A stretch of DNA of 31,500 nucleotides from JAIRTY01 sp050257395 (GTDB lineage Bacteria; Actinomycetota; Actinomycetes; Streptosporangiales; Streptosporangiaceae): NCBI GenBank assembly GCA_050257395.1, contig JBLMWU010000143.1, positions 1-31,500 on the forward strand, given 5' to 3'. The notes beneath the pieces are model-generated. The model searched no databases and was not told where the DNA came from. It saw only the letters and a program-made list of their open reading frames with translations. Shown piece after piece: positions 1-8,062 of the stretch (its first letter is position 1; each line of letters starts with the position of its first letter). The translations under genes and the position numbers were made by a program.

Positions 1-26
1 GCGCCGGTTTGGCGGCTGAAGGGGCG

Positions 27-44
27 GCGGCCCGGCCGGGCCGC
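27..44. terminator. GC-rich palindrome, candidate terminator
   Basis: Perfect 18-bp palindrome (arms GCGGCCC and GGGCCGC around GGCC). It lies 35 bp beyond the stop codon of the minus-strand gene ending at 80, so it could end that transcript. There is no T-tract, which is common for actinobacterial hairpin terminators. Function is inferred only from position and symmetry. Confidence 0.35.
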
Positions 45-79
45 GGGGCCGAGGGGACCGCCCCGGCCGGCCCGCCCGG

Positions 80-403
80 TCACGGCGACTGCGGCAGCTG
101 CCCCAGTCCGCCCGCACGTGGCTCCGGCCGCCACCCGAGGCCCTGGCAGGCGAGGATCCGCTCGAACGGCAGGCCGGCCCGCTCGCTCACCGCCCGGACA
201 GCCTGCTGCGGCCCGCGGAACAGGCACAGCAGGACCTCGTCCTCGGTCATCAGCAGCGCGCCGAGGAAACTGACACCGGCGCCGGGCTGGCCGGCCAGCG
301 CCGCCCGGATCTGGGTGGCCAGCAGCTCCGCGGACGCCGGCGTGAGGCCGGGCAGCAGGCACTCGGCGACCTGCCAGTCCGTCCGGGCCCCGGATTCCGT
401 CAT
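80..403 (-). CDS. Small DUF4242-like (SCO4226 nickel-binding type) protein
   Basis: 107-residue soluble protein. The body (residues about 12-90: ECLLPGLTP, a helix, then EDEVLLCLFRGPQQAV and RAGLPFERI) matches the plan of the DUF4242 ferredoxin-fold family, in which a strand-helix-strand unit carries the phrase CLFEAP followed by an AGIPF-like turn. Some members, such as SCO4226, bind nickel; nothing here proves metal binding. The ATG at 403 is chosen because the homology begins just after it. No Shine-Dalgarno is visible, but a TACGGT box lies 6 nt upstream, so the mRNA may be leaderless. It sits 53 bp downstream of the LuxR regulator on the same strand and may be co-transcribed with it. The family call is from memory of the pattern and is moderate. 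Confidence 0.6.
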   Translation of the reverse strand: MTESGARTDWQVAECLLPGLTPASAELLATQIRAALAGQPGAGVSFLGALLMTEDEVLLCLFRGPQQAVRAVSERAGLPFERILACQGLGWRPEPRAGGLGQLPQSP

Positions 404-456
404 GACGGGACCGTAGGCGCCCGGGCCGGCCGGCCGCGTCGGGGAAAACCCTACGA

Positions 457-3267
457 TCAGCCGCGCGGGTGGCGGCCGGCCCCGCCGTCCGCCGCCGGGC
501 CCGCGGCTGCGGCGGGCAGGCGGCGGGCGAGCTCGGCCCGCGAGCGCACGCCGAGCTTGCGGTAGGCGCGGGTCAGGTTGGCCTCCACCGTCTTGGGCGA
601 CAGGAACAGCCGGGCAGCGATCTCGTGGTTGCGCAGGCCGGCGCCGGCGAGTTCGGCGATCTCCTGCTCGGTGCGGGTGAGCTGGGCCCCGTCTCCCCGC
701 CCGGCCCTGGCCCGGTCCCGCTCGTCCCGGGCTACCGCCGCCCAGCCGGCCGCGCCCGCCGCCGCGAACAGCCGGGCCGCCTCGGCCAGGCTGGCGGCGG
801 CCCGCTGCCGTTCGTTGCGGCGGCGGCACAGCCGGCCCAGGGCCAGCAGGGTCCGGCCGTGCTCGACCGGCATGTCCAGGCCCTGATGGGCGGCCAGGGC
901 CTGCTCGTAGCTGGCGAGCGCGCCGTCCAGATCGCCGCGGGCGGCGTTCAGCAGGCCGCGGCAGCGGGCGGACACCGCGAGGATCCACGGCCGCGGCAGC
1001 GCCCGCGCCCGCGCCTCCAGCCGGCTCACCAGGGTTGCGGCGCGGGCCAGGTCGCCCAGGCCGATCACGGCCTCGGCGTGGTCGGCGTGGTAGCGGTCGC
1101 CCGCGGGCTCCCGGGCGTGGATCGCCTGGGTGATCTCGTCGGCGCGGCTGAGCTGCCGGTCGGCTTCGGCCAGGTCGCCGCTGGACAGGGCGGCCAGGCC
1201 GAGCACGGACCGGGCCAGCCCTTCCAGCGCCCGGTCCGGCAGGGCTTCCAGCCGGCGGAGCATCTCCGCGCCGTCCGCGCGGGCCTGCGCCAGGTCACCC
1301 GCCAGCGCCAGCACCCGGCCCCGGGCGCACAGCGCCACCAGCAGGTAGGTCTCCTGCTCGGTCTGGCTGGCCAGGTCGAGTGCCTCGCCCGCGAGCGCGC
1401 GGGCCCGCTCCATCCGCCCGGTCAGGGCCTCGATGTAGGCGAGCTGGGCCAGCACCCCGCAGCTGCTCGCCTCGTCTCCCTGCCCGGAGAACACCCGCAG
1501 CAGGTCCGTGAAGCGCTCCCGGGCGAGCGCGAAGTCGTCGAAGTTCCGCGCCCAGACCGCCGGGACGGTGCTCACCTCCCAGGTGGCGGCGTCCTGCTGG
1601 AGCCGCATGCCGCGCTCGATGTCCGCGTGGTCGGCGCCCCGCCCGGCGTACAGCCGCCACATGGCGCGGTTGTGCAGGGAGAACGAGTACAGCAGCGGGT
1701 CGGCCTGCTCGTCCAGCAGCGCGAGCGCCGCCTCGCTGTGCTCGACCCCGAGGTCGCAGTCCTCCGCCAGCGCGGAGATCCGGGCGTGGATGCGGGCGCG
1801 CAGCGCCGGCGTCTCCGCCTCGCTGAGCGCCTGGGCCAGCCGGGCCTGCCCGCCGTCGCCCTCCCCCTGGGTCCACAGCACGCTGCCCAGCTCCAGCAGC
1901 ACGCCGGCCCGGTCCTCGCCCGGCGGCAGCGAGCCCAGCGCCCGTTCCAGATCCCGCCGGGCGCCGCTCGGGTCGCCTGCGAAGTAGCGGCAGTCAGCGA
2001 GCGCCAGTTCCCGCCGCACCACCGCGGCCCGGTCGCCCGGCGGGGTCAGCTGCCGGGCGAGCTCCCGCAGCTCGACGGCGGCGTCGGCGGCGCCGCGGGC
2101 GGCCGCGGTGCCGGCCGCCTCGTCCAGGATCGCGGCGGTGGGCTCGTCCGGGCCGGCCGTGGCCAGCGCCAGGTGACGCGCCCGTTCCTCCAGCCGGCCG
2201 GCCCGCGCGGCCAGGTCGCGGTGCAGGGCGCGGCGGGTGGCGGCCGGCAGCGACCCGTACAGCGCGGACCCGAACAGCGGGTGGGTGAGCTCCACCCGGC
2301 CGTCCGGGCGGACCCGGGCGATGCCCGCCCGCTCGGCCGGCGCCAGCGCCTCCAGGTCGAGGCCGGCGGCGGACGGATGGGACTGGGCCGCCACCACGGC
2401 CAGCACGTCCCGGGTGGCCCGCGGCAGCCGGCGCAGCCGCAGCAGCGCCAGGTCCCGGTGGTCACCGGGCACCGGCAGCGGCTGGCCGGGCGGCGGCACG
2501 CCCAGCCGGTGGAGCTCGCTGGCCATCTCCAGCGCGTAGAACGGGTTGCCGCCAGCGGCCCGGTGCACCCGCACCAGCACCGGCCGGGCAAAGGAGGCGC
2601 CGAGCGCCTGCCGCAGCAACTGGTGCAGGGCGGCGACGCTGAGCGGGCCGACCGGCAGCCGCTGGCGGGGCGGCCAGGTGCCGGGGTCGCTGAGCCCGCT
2701 GGCCGCCCACCCGGCGTCCTCGCCGACCCGCAGGGCCGTGAGCAGGCGGACCGGCCGGTCCCCCAGCCGCCGGAGGGCGAAGGCCACCGCCCGCGCCGAC
2801 GCCGGGTCGAGCCACTGGAAGTCGTCGATGGCGAGCAGCAGCGGGCCGGTGCCCGCGAGCGCGCCGAGCAGCCCGGTCAGGCCGGTCCCCACGGCCCGGG
2901 GGTCCAGGTTGCCCTCGCCGGCTTCCTCCCGCAGCAGCGCCACCGCCAGCGGCCGCCGCTGCGGGGCCGGGAGCTGGCCGAACTCCCCGTCCGGGACCGG
3001 GCGGAGCAGGTCGGCGAGCCCGGCGTAGGAAAGCCCGGCGTCGGACCGGGCCGGGCGGCAGGAGAGCACCTGCCAGCCCTGCTGGCCGGCCCGGCGGAGG
3101 ATCTCCGCCCACAGCGTGGTCTTGCCGATCCCGGGCTCGCCCTCGATCACCAGCAGCGGCTCGCCTGGCGCCACCTGGCCGTCCGCGCCAGGCCCCAGCC
3201 AGGCCGCAGCCAGGCTCAGCTCCGCGTCCCGGCCCAGAATCTCCCGCTCAGCGAGGGTGCCGGCCAT
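457..3267 (-). CDS. LAL-type LuxR family transcriptional regulator with AAA ATPase domain
   Basis: 936 residues, the usual size for large ATP-binding LuxR (LAL/MalT-like) regulators. The N-terminal NTPase has a Walker A motif GEPGIGKTT at residues 43-51 and a Walker B-like LLLAIDDFQW near 140-150. A long alpha-helical, TPR-like middle follows (about 380-830), typically the ligand or partner sensing part. The C-terminus carries a LuxR HTH (residues 863-915: LTRTEQEIAEL, then SPKTVEANL), which should bind promoter DNA. The start is ATG at 3267; the SD is weak. A TAAAAT -10-like box lies at 3383-3378. The effector and targets cannot be read from sequence. The DUF4242-like gene is immediately downstream and is the obvious first candidate target or partner. 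Confidence 0.9.
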   Translation of the reverse strand: MAGTLAEREILGRDAELSLAAAWLGPGADGQVAPGEPLLVIEGEPGIGKTTLWAEILRRAGQQGWQVLSCRPARSDAGLSYAGLADLLRPVPDGEFGQLPAPQRRPLAVALLREEAGEGNLDPRAVGTGLTGLLGALAGTGPLLLAIDDFQWLDPASARAVAFALRRLGDRPVRLLTALRVGEDAGWAASGLSDPGTWPPRQRLPVGPLSVAALHQLLRQALGASFARPVLVRVHRAAGGNPFYALEMASELHRLGVPPPGQPLPVPGDHRDLALLRLRRLPRATRDVLAVVAAQSHPSAAGLDLEALAPAERAGIARVRPDGRVELTHPLFGSALYGSLPAATRRALHRDLAARAGRLEERARHLALATAGPDEPTAAILDEAAGTAAARGAADAAVELRELARQLTPPGDRAAVVRRELALADCRYFAGDPSGARRDLERALGSLPPGEDRAGVLLELGSVLWTQGEGDGGQARLAQALSEAETPALRARIHARISALAEDCDLGVEHSEAALALLDEQADPLLYSFSLHNRAMWRLYAGRGADHADIERGMRLQQDAATWEVSTVPAVWARNFDDFALARERFTDLLRVFSGQGDEASSCGVLAQLAYIEALTGRMERARALAGEALDLASQTEQETYLLVALCARGRVLALAGDLAQARADGAEMLRRLEALPDRALEGLARSVLGLAALSSGDLAEADRQLSRADEITQAIHAREPAGDRYHADHAEAVIGLGDLARAATLVSRLEARARALPRPWILAVSARCRGLLNAARGDLDGALASYEQALAAHQGLDMPVEHGRTLLALGRLCRRRNERQRAAASLAEAARLFAAAGAAGWAAVARDERDRARAGRGDGAQLTRTEQEIAELAGAGLRNHEIAARLFLSPKTVEANLTRAYRKLGVRSRAELARRLPAAAAGPAADGGAGRHPRG

Positions 3268-3377
3268 CCTGTCCCACCATGATCACCTCGGCCTGCCACG
3301 GATTTCCCGGCCATCGGGACGGACAACAGGACGCGATCATGACGCGAGCCCGTAACGAGCGGCTTCCGGTGCCCGGC

Positions 3378-3383
3378 ATTTTA
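3378..3383 (-). promoter_or_regulatory. Candidate -10 box for the LuxR/LAL gene
   Basis: On the minus strand this reads TAAAAT, unusually AT-rich for this DNA, about 110 bp upstream of the LuxR start codon in the 161-bp gap. No good -35 hexamer is seen at 16-18 bp, so this is a weak call. Confidence 0.3.
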
Positions 3384-3428
3384 CTGACGAATGGCCGGTA
3401 TGTGCCCATTTCGTGGCCATCTGCCGCG

Positions 3429-4613
3429 TCAGCGCTCCGGCACGTCCACGCAGACCAGGCCCCAGGGGCGGTCCCGCACCCGGGTCATGACCAGGGTGGC
3501 CCGCCTGGAGCCGGACAGCCGCAGCGACCGGTGCAGCCGTTCCGTGTCGCCGGCCAGGCCGCGGCGGCGGATGTCCACCGCGCCGATGCCGAGCCCGCGC
3601 AGCCGGGCGGGCAGCTGCTTCTGGTTCCACGGCGCGGAGTCGATCACCCGCAGCGTGCGGGCGAACGGGGTGCTGGCGCGGGTGTCCGCGGACAGGAACG
3701 CGATCTGCTCGTCGATCTGCCAGGCAGCCAGCAGCCGCGCCAGGTCGGCCACGGCCCCCGCCCTGGTGACCGCAGGGCTGGGGTCGAACAGGTACTCCCC
3801 GGGCTCACGCACCTCGACCGGCGGGCCGGGCTGCGGGGTGAGCGTATGCCCCGCCGGCAGGATGGTCGCCCGGGTGGCCGCGGTGGCCAGCGCCGGGGAC
3901 CAGGCAACGGCCTCCTTGAGGTCCCGGCCGACGGCGATGAACTCCAGCTCCCAGCCGCCGGGCACCGCGTCGCGGGGCAGGCCGGGCGCGGCCTTGATGC
4001 CGACCCGGTCCACCCGCCCGGCCAGGCCCAGGCACCACTCCAGCGGCGGCTCGCTCACCCCGGTGCGCAGCCGCCCCCGCCCGGTGCGCCGCGCCGGGTC
4101 GATGAACACCGCCGCCACCTCGTCCAGGCCGGCGTCGCGGACGTCGGCGGCCAGCGTGGTGACGTTGCCGGCCACGCCCAGCACCTCTGCGTTGGCCCGG
4201 GCGATCCGCAGGTGCAGCGGGTCGCTGTCGACGGCGAGGACCTGATGCCCGGCGGCCAGCGCGAGCAGGTCGCCGCCGATGCCGCAGCACAGGTCGGCCA
4301 GCCGGCCGGCCTCCCGGTAGCGGTGAGCCCGGTAGCCGGCCACCACCTCGGCGGACGCCTGCTCCAGGCCGGGCCGGGTGAAGTACATCTCCATCGCCCG
4401 GCTGAACTTGGTGCGCGCCGCCAGCCGCAGCTCGTGCTGGGTCAGCGCGTCCGCGACCAGGGCGGCCGGGTAGCGGGCGCGCAGCCGGGTGCCAAGCCGC
4501 AGCCCCGCGTCCGGGCCGGACGGCTCGTCGCGCAGCACCGCCAGCAGCTCCTGGCCGGTTCCGGACAGCAGCGCCTCGAACCGGGCGACGGCCTCACCAG
4601 CGGAGCTTGACAA
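3429..4613 (-). CDS. Class I SAM-dependent methyltransferase with C-terminal THUMP-like domain
   Basis: 394 residues. The Rossmann methyltransferase core is clear: motif I LADLCCGIGGDLLALA (about residues 109-124), an acidic end of strand 2 in VLAVDSDPLH, and a motif IV-like VFIDPARR. The C-terminal third (DIRRRGLAGDTERLHRSL) fits the THUMP-like domain common at the C-terminus of actinobacterial members of this family. The substrate is unknown; a THUMP-like module suggests RNA. The start is TTG at 4613-4611: an in-frame TAG lies just upstream, and the conserved-looking VARFEALLSGTGQELLA segment begins within 10 residues, so no later start fits well. The start codon region overlaps the promoter of the divergent carbonic anhydrase gene. 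Confidence 0.82.
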   Translation of the reverse strand: MSSSAGEAVARFEALLSGTGQELLAVLRDEPSGPDAGLRLGTRLRARYPAALVADALTQHELRLAARTKFSRAMEMYFTRPGLEQASAEVVAGYRAHRYREAGRLADLCCGIGGDLLALAAGHQVLAVDSDPLHLRIARANAEVLGVAGNVTTLAADVRDAGLDEVAAVFIDPARRTGRGRLRTGVSEPPLEWCLGLAGRVDRVGIKAAPGLPRDAVPGGWELEFIAVGRDLKEAVAWSPALATAATRATILPAGHTLTPQPGPPVEVREPGEYLFDPSPAVTRAGAVADLARLLAAWQIDEQIAFLSADTRASTPFARTLRVIDSAPWNQKQLPARLRGLGIGAVDIRRRGLAGDTERLHRSLRLSGSRRATLVMTRVRDRPWGLVCVDVPER

Positions 4614-4634
4614 CCCCTGCCACCCCTATAGCCT
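4607..4634 (+). promoter_or_regulatory. Promoter of the carbonic anhydrase gene
   Basis: A perfect -35 TTGACA at 4607-4612, a 16-bp spacer and a -10 TAGCCT at 4629-4634 (fits the actinobacterial TANNNT). Transcription would start near 4641, leaving a leader of about 44 nt before the ATG at 4685. The -35 box lies over the first codons of the divergent methyltransferase gene. Confidence 0.6.
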
Positions 4635-4684
4635 ACTTACCTGATAGGAAATCTGCCCGTCCCGACCTGGCAAAGGGGCCCCTG

Positions 4685-5173
4685 ATGAGCGTGACCGACG
4701 AGTACCTGGCGAACAACGCCCGCTACGCGGAGACCTTCACCGGGCCGCTGCCGATGCCCCCGGCCAAGGGGGTCGCCGTTATCGCCTGCATGGACGCCCG
4801 GCTCAACGTATACGCGATCCTCGGCCTGGGCGAGGGCGAGGGGCACGTGATCCGCAACGCCGGCGGGGTCGTGACCGACGACGCGATCCGCTCCCTGGCC
4901 ATCAGCCAGCGGCTGCTCGGGACCAGCGAGATCATCCTGATCCACCACACCGACTGCGGGATGCTCACCTTCACCGACGACGGCTTCAAGCGGTCCATCC
5001 AGGAAGAGACCGGGATCAAGCCGCCGTGGTCCGCCGAGGCTTTCGGCGACCTGGCCGAGGACGTGCGGCAGTCGATCGCCCGGATCAAGGCCAGCCCGTT
5101 CGTCCCGCACAGGGACAGCATCCGGGGCTTCGTGTTCGACGTCGCCACCGGCAGGCTCAGCGAGGTGTCCTGA
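4685..5173 (+). CDS. Beta-carbonic anhydrase
   Basis: Interconverts CO2 and bicarbonate in the cytoplasm. 162 residues, the size of the short actinobacterial beta-class enzymes (Rv1284 type). The zinc site is visible: C35-x-D37-x-R39 (ACMDARLN) holds the first Cys ligand and the Asp-Arg dyad; H88 and C91 (HHTDCGML) are the other ligands. The start is ATG at 4685 because AAAGGGG (4672-4678) sits 6 nt upstream and the family N-terminus fits; an earlier in-frame ATG at 4607 lies inside the promoter and the divergent gene. It is a single-gene unit ended by the palindrome at 5198-5217. Confidence 0.95.
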   Translation: MSVTDEYLANNARYAETFTGPLPMPPAKGVAVIACMDARLNVYAILGLGEGEGHVIRNAGGVVTDDAIRSLAISQRLLGTSEIILIHHTDCGMLTFTDDGFKRSIQEETGIKPPWSAEAFGDLAEDVRQSIARIKASPFVPHRDSIRGFVFDVATGRLSEVS

Positions 5174-5194
5174 CGCTGGCCCGCGGGCTGCCGG

Positions 5195-6649
5195 TCAGCT
5201 CCGCCCGCGGGCGGAGCCGGCCGGGCCCGGGGCGGCCGCGGCGGGCCGGCCGATGCCGCGGCGGCGCTGGGCGCCCCAGCCGCCCTTGCCGCGCAGCACG
5301 TCGATCATGACGATCGTCCGCCAGAAGTCGTTGACCTGCCGGAAGCCGATGTTCTCCAGCACGGCGTAGAGCATCATCCGGGCGATGTCCCGGCCCCGGC
5401 GGTGGCGGCGGAAGTTGAACTCCTCCAGCGCCAGCGCGGCGAGCGTGAGCAGGATCCCCACACCGAACGCGATCACCAGGAACGCGACCAGGAACAGCAC
5501 GGACAGCTGGCCGGTCGCGGCGGCCAGGATGATGATCACCGGCCCGAGGATCTCCACCAGCGGGCCCAGGAACTCGAAGAACAGGAAGTACGGCAGCGCC
5601 AGCATGCCGAACGCGCCGTAGCGCGGCCTGCCGATCGCCCGCCAGTGGCGAAGCAGCGTCTGCCCGACCGCCCGGTGCCAGCGGCGCCGCTGGGTCCCCA
5701 GCGAGCGCATGTCCTCTGGCACCTCGGTCCAGCAGACCGGGTCGGGCACGAACACCATCCGGTAGGGCAGCTTGCGGTCGCGGAAGTACTGGTGCAGCCG
5801 CACCACCACTTCGACGTCCTCGCCGGAACTCTCCGGCCAGTAGCCGCCGGCGTCTTCCAGCGGCTCGCGCAGGTACAGCGCGAAGGCACCGGAGATGATC
5901 AGCAGCGCGTTCAGCCGGGTCCAGCCGACCCGCCCGATGAGGAACGCCCGGAAGTACTCGATCACCTGCAGCGTGGCCAGCCTGCTGCGCGGCAGCCGGA
6001 TCTCCGTGATCCGGCCATGGTCGATGGTGCAGCCGTTGGCGATCCGGACGATCCCGCCCGCCGCCACCACATGCTCCGGGTCTTCCAGGATCGGCGCGGC
6101 CACCTGCAGCAGCGCGTCCGGTTCGATCAGCGCGTCGGCGTCGAGCGAGCACACGTACCCGTAGCGGGCGGCGTTCAGGCCGGCGTTGAGCGCGTCGGCC
6201 TTGCCGCCGTTCTCCTTGTCGAGCACGCACAGCTCCGGATGGCGGCGGCTGGTGTAGCTGCCGCGCACCGGCCCGGTGGGCAGCTGGTCGCGCAGCGCCC
6301 GGACGGCCGGCGCCAGCTCGAAGGCACCGGCCAGCCGGGCCAGGGTGTCGTCCGTGGAGCCGTCGTTCACGACGATGAGCTCATACCGCGGGTACCGCAG
6401 ATCCAGCAGCGACCGGACGCTCTCGACCACCCCGGCCGCCTCGTTGAACGCGGGCATGATCACGGTGATGCCCGGCGTGAACGGCGAGCTGAACGCCTCC
6501 TCCAGGGTGCCGTAGGTGCGGCGGCGCAGGTGATCGCCGACCGACCGGGTCGCGAGCACGGTGAACACCAGGTACAGCCCGTTGAGCGCCGCGAAGTAGG
6601 CGATCGAGATGATCGCCACCACCACGAAGAACGCGTGCCACCCGGTCAC
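5195..6649 (-). CDS. Processive family 2 membrane glycosyltransferase (poly-GlcNAc/hyaluronan synthase-like)
   Basis: 484 residues. It is expected to polymerise and translocate a polysaccharide from a nucleotide sugar at the membrane. An N-terminal TM helix (about residues 5-33) is followed by a GT-A domain with VIMPAFNE (63-70), NDGSTDD (95-101), the DxD-type SLDADA (168-173), the SGEDVEV general-base motif (275-281) and QRRRW (320-324). This D, DxD, ED, Q(R)RW set is the hallmark of processive GT2 enzymes. Two or three TM helices follow at about 345-415, then a basic tail. Start GTG at 6649 overlaps the stop of the HEAT gene by 4 nt (GTGA), so translation is coupled. The sugar product is not predictable. 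It is the last gene of the kinase-receiver-HEAT-GT operon. Confidence 0.88.
   Translation of the reverse strand: MTGWHAFFVVVAIISIAYFAALNGLYLVFTVLATRSVGDHLRRRTYGTLEEAFSSPFTPGITVIMPAFNEAAGVVESVRSLLDLRYPRYELIVVNDGSTDDTLARLAGAFELAPAVRALRDQLPTGPVRGSYTSRRHPELCVLDKENGGKADALNAGLNAARYGYVCSLDADALIEPDALLQVAAPILEDPEHVVAAGGIVRIANGCTIDHGRITEIRLPRSRLATLQVIEYFRAFLIGRVGWTRLNALLIISGAFALYLREPLEDAGGYWPESSGEDVEVVVRLHQYFRDRKLPYRMVFVPDPVCWTEVPEDMRSLGTQRRRWHRAVGQTLLRHWRAIGRPRYGAFGMLALPYFLFFEFLGPLVEILGPVIIILAAATGQLSVLFLVAFLVIAFGVGILLTLAALALEEFNFRRHRRGRDIARMMLYAVLENIGFRQVNDFWRTIVMIDVLRGKGGWGAQRRRGIGRPAAAAPGPAGSARGRS
5198..5217. terminator. Perfect palindrome, bidirectional terminator candidate
   Basis: Perfect inverted repeat with arms GCTCCGCCCG and CGGGCGGAGC. 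It begins 24 bp after the carbonic anhydrase stop and at the same time forms the last codons of the convergent glycosyltransferase gene (stop at 5195-5197). The two genes are separated by only 21 bp, so one hairpin could serve both transcripts. Confidence 0.5.
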
Positions 6650-7653
6650 GTGAGCGCCAGGGCGGCCTGGTCGGCGGCTTCGGCGAGCTGGCGGCTGTGC
6701 GCCGCCTCGCGCCGGGCCAGCTGCGGGTCGGTCCCGGCGAGCGCGTGCGCCGCGGCGCGGGCCACGTCGAAGAGGTCACCCCGGGCGTGGGCGAGCAGCG
6801 GCCCGGCCGCGCGCGGGTCCCGCAGCCGCCCCAGGGCGGCCGCGGCCGCGGCCCTGACCCCTGGGATCCGGTCCTCGAGAGCCGCTATCAGCGCGGGCAC
6901 GCTGTGCGCGCTGCCGAGCCGGCCGAGCCCGGCCGCCGCCTGCTGGCGCACCTGGGCGGAGCTGTCCCGCAGCCGGCCCTCCAGCAGCTCGGCGTCGGCG
7001 GCGGTACCCAGCAGGCCGAGCAGCTGCACGGCGCCGGCCCGGGCCCCCGCTTCGGGGCTGCCGGCCAGGTCCCGCAGCCTGGGCGCGGCCGGCGGGCCCA
7101 GCTGCAGCAGGGACCAGCGGGCCAGCAGCCGCGGCACCCGCGCGCTGGCCAGCGCCGCCAGCAGGCTGCCGGCGGCCTCGGGCTGGCCGAGCCTGCCCAG
7201 GCTGCGGGCGGCGGCGGTCCGCACGTCCTGGTCAGGATCGGCCAGCGCAGCCATGAGCGCGTCCGCGGTCTCCGGCGGGCCGATGTCGCCGAGCCGGTGC
7301 GCGGCGAACGCACGCCGCCAGCCGTGCCGGGAGCGCGCCAGCTCCCGCAGCTCCCGGTCGACCACACCCTGGCGCTGGAAGTAGGCCACGATCCGGTCCC
7401 GGGCCGGCCCGCGCAGGACCTGCGCGTAGTGCCCGAGCATGTCGGCGAGCAGTTCCTGCTCGGGCGCGCTCAGGCCAGCCGGCAGCTCCTCCCCGCTGCT
7501 GATGAACCCGAGCACCGCCGGCCGCAGCTGGCGCTCGAGCTCCAGATTGCGGAGTTCACGGCGCAGCAGCACCACCCGCCGCCAGGCGATCACCCCGAGC
7601 AGGAACACGCTCACCCCGCCGAGCACGAACGCGATGACCGTCAGGACCGCCAC
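6646..7653 (-). CDS. Membrane-anchored HEAT-repeat protein
   Basis: 335 residues. One N-terminal TM helix (about residues 3-24, VLTVIAFVLGG through VIAW) is followed by a basic, then charged helical stretch and, from about residue 110 on, at least five HEAT/PBS-lyase-type repeats (for example ALADPDQDVRTAAARSLGRLG, RLRDSSAQVRQQAAAGLGRLG, ALEDRIPGVRAAAAAALGRL). Such solenoids act as protein-binding scaffolds. The start GTG at 7653 lies 4 nt after the receiver stop; the reading frame extends further upstream but only into the receiver gene. Its 3' end overlaps the glycosyltransferase. The inferred role is linking the receiver to the glycosyltransferase at the inner membrane face. No catalytic motif is seen. 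Confidence 0.8.
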   Translation of the reverse strand: MAVLTVIAFVLGGVSVFLLGVIAWRRVVLLRRELRNLELERQLRPAVLGFISSGEELPAGLSAPEQELLADMLGHYAQVLRGPARDRIVAYFQRQGVVDRELRELARSRHGWRRAFAAHRLGDIGPPETADALMAALADPDQDVRTAAARSLGRLGQPEAAGSLLAALASARVPRLLARWSLLQLGPPAAPRLRDLAGSPEAGARAGAVQLLGLLGTAADAELLEGRLRDSSAQVRQQAAAGLGRLGSAHSVPALIAALEDRIPGVRAAAAAALGRLRDPRAAGPLLAHARGDLFDVARAAAHALAGTDPQLARREAAHSRQLAEAADQAALALT

Positions 7654-7657
7654 GGCG

Positions 7658-8062
7658 TCATCGCCTGCCCAGCACGGCCCGGACCCGGGCGACGAGTTCA
7701 TCCGGATTGAACGGCTTGCGCAGGTAGTCGTCCGCACCCGCCTCGAACCCGCTCGCGACGTCGGTCTCCTGGGCGCGGGCGGTCAGCAGGATGACCGGCA
7801 GCCGCCTGGTCTGTTCCTCCTCCCGGAGCCGGCGGGTCAGCTCGAAGCCGTTGAGCTTCGGCATCATCACGTCGAGCACGGCGAGGTCGGGATCTGTGTC
7901 GAGGGCGAGCCGGAGCGCCTCCTCGCCGTCGCCGGCGCTGACCACCTCGTAGCCGGAGTGGGTGAGCCGGTAGACCAGGAGGTCCAGCACGTCCGGCTCG
8001 TCGTCGGCGACCAGGACGGTAGCCGGGTGGCTGTCCCCGCCCGGCGTGACCGGGTCTGTCAT
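7658..8062 (-). CDS. Stand-alone CheY-like response regulator receiver
   Basis: 134 residues, essentially a single receiver domain. The acidic pair D20/D21, the phosphoacceptor D64 (AVLDVMMPK), T94 (ILLTA) and K116 (LRKPFNPDEL) are all present, so it should be phosphorylated normally. There is no DNA-binding or enzymatic output domain. The start ATG at 8062 overlaps the kinase stop (ATGA), so the kinase just upstream is the likely phosphodonor. The output must be by protein contact; the next two genes (HEAT protein, glycosyltransferase) are the natural candidates. Confidence 0.92.
   Translation of the reverse strand: MTDPVTPGGDSHPATVLVADDEPDVLDLLVYRLTHSGYEVVSAGDGEEALRLALDTDPDLAVLDVMMPKLNGFELTRRLREEEQTRRLPVILLTARAQETDVASGFEAGADDYLRKPFNPDELVARVRAVLGRR

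Noticed and set aside
469..3282. 937-codon plus-strand open frame opposite the LuxR regulator
   Set aside because: Antisense shadow of a clear gene: Gly/Pro/Arg/Gln-rich translation with no domain, caused by GC-rich third positions.
5402..7384. 660-codon plus-strand open frame opposite the glycosyltransferase and HEAT genes
   Set aside because: Low-complexity His/Arg/Gln-rich translation running across two real genes; no homology pattern.
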